NCBI GenBank assembly: GCA_020425885.1
Contig: JAGQRA010000339.1
Span: 1-8,171, forward strand
Origin: Planctomycetota bacterium
GTDB taxonomy: Bacteria > Planctomycetota > UBA1135 > UBA2386
Length of the DNA stretch: 8,171 nucleotides
Reading direction: 5' to 3'
Both the position numbers and the translations under genes were made by a program. Below the pieces are notes generated by a model that saw only the letters and a list, made by a program, of their open reading frames with translations, made no database searches and was not told where the DNA came from. Positions 7,648 through 8,171 of this stretch are shown here, one piece after another. Within the stretch, counting starts at the first letter, position 1. Every line of letters begins with the position of its first letter.

Positions 7648-8171
7648 GTGACCGACGATACCGAGCAGCACCGCTCTCCACCGGCCACGCGCGCGGCCTA
7701 CGACGAGCTGTTCGCACGGCATCTGCCGGCCCTGGTGGCGTTCCTGCGCCACAAGGTCGGCGGCGAACTCGCCGCCCGGGAGTCGGTGCACGATCTGGCG
7801 CAGTCGGTCTGCCGCGAGGTCATCGCCGACCTCGACCGTTTCGAGCTGCGCGCGGACGAGCAGTTCCGTGCCTACCTGTTCCTGCAGGCGACGCGCAAGG
7901 TGATCGATCGCTACCGCTACCACCGCAAGGGCAAGCGCGACATGGCCAGGACGGGCGAACTGCCCGACGACAGTCGCACCGCCGACGAGCTCGGCATCTA
8001 CTCGCCGTTGGCGACGCCGACCCGTGCCGCCGATGCGCGCGACGAGCTCGCCCGGGTCGAGCGCATGCTGCAGTACCTGCCGGAGGCGCAGCGTGACGCG
8101 ATCTTCCTGTCGCGCATCGCCGGGCTGGGCTACGCGGACATCGCCGCCAGCCAGGGTGTCAGCGAGTCGGC
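7648..8171 (+). CDS. ECF-type RNA polymerase sigma factor, 3' end beyond window
   Basis: The frame starting at GTG 7648 stays open to the window edge (174 complete codons) and reads as a sigma-70 family ECF factor, so the gene is cut by the window, not broken. Region 2 spans about residues 18-92, including FARHLPALVAFLR (22-34), ESVHDLAQSVCREVIADLDRF (45-65, the core-polymerase-binding part) and FRAYLFLQATRKVIDRYRYHRKGKRD (73-98, the -10 recognition side). A linker (about 99-131) follows, then region 4: LPEAQRDAIFLSRIAGLGYADIA (144-166) with the helix-turn-helix running into the edge. This matches the ECF type common in Planctomycetota, which often precedes a Ser/Thr kinase gene. No anti-sigma factor is visible. 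The GTG lies one base after the upstream TGA; there is no strong Shine-Dalgarno and no ATG before residue 99, so expression probably depends on coupling to the upstream gene. Confidence 0.88.
   Translation, partial: MTDDTEQHRSPPATRAAYDELFARHLPALVAFLRHKVGGELAARESVHDLAQSVCREVIADLDRFELRADEQFRAYLFLQATRKVIDRYRYHRKGKRDMARTGELPDDSRTADELGIYSPLATPTRAADARDELARVERMLQYLPEAQRDAIFLSRIAGLGYADIAASQGVSES

Noticed and set aside
6530..7651. Overlapping 373-codon plus-strand frame and a 337-codon minus-strand frame (6675-7688) over the secreted-protein gene
   Set aside because: Only the frame from 6603 has an AGGAG, a signal peptide and natural composition. The others are Arg/Pro-rich or Arg/Val/Gly-rich shadows.
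7627..7923. 98-codon minus-strand frame near the right edge
   Set aside because: It is antisense to the sigma-factor frame, which carries clear region 2 motifs.

Overview
The window is about 8.2 kb of very GC-rich, gene-dense bacterial DNA, and every region over 300 bases is coding. The gene content points strongly to Planctomycetota. There is a DUF1549/DUF1553 protein with a CxxCH motif next to a Tat-exported DUF1501 protein, a membrane-anchored Ser/Thr kinase with a long TPR tail, an ECF sigma factor of the type this phylum encodes in large numbers, and a secreted protein with FGTGC and FGAPGC landmarks. Some Verrucomicrobiota also carry DUF1501/DUF1549 pairs, so the phylum call is an inference from family content.

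Layout. Three genes on the minus strand fill 24-6370 and are transcribed right to left: the DUF1549/DUF1553 protein (4280-6370), the DUF1501 protein (2835-4283), and the Ser/Thr kinase with transmembrane segment and TPR tail (24-2789). The first two overlap in a GTGA stop/start and are almost certainly translationally coupled. The gap between the DUF1501 stop and the kinase is almost filled by a perfect 20-bp inverted repeat (2749-2834). Its kinase-side arm lies inside the first codons of the kinase if translation begins at the outermost GTG.

A divergent 232-bp region (6371-6602) separates this cluster from a plus-strand pair: a secreted 347-residue protein (6603-7646) and, one base later, an ECF-type sigma factor that starts at GTG and runs off the right edge (7648 onward).

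Working together. DUF1549/DUF1553 and DUF1501 proteins form the standard planctomycete pair, exported by the Sec and Tat routes respectively. Their biochemical role is not well established. The kinase would span the inner membrane with its catalytic domain in the cytoplasm and its TPR tail outside, so it could be a signalling partner of the pair, but its position downstream is the only evidence here. The sigma factor may be co-transcribed with the secreted protein or may begin a sigma/kinase module beyond the window.

The items most worth a second look are the long perfect inverted repeat, the secreted-protein/sigma-factor junction, and the DUF1549-DUF1501-kinase arrangement. I found no tRNA, rRNA, CRISPR array, transposase, phage gene or obvious defence system.
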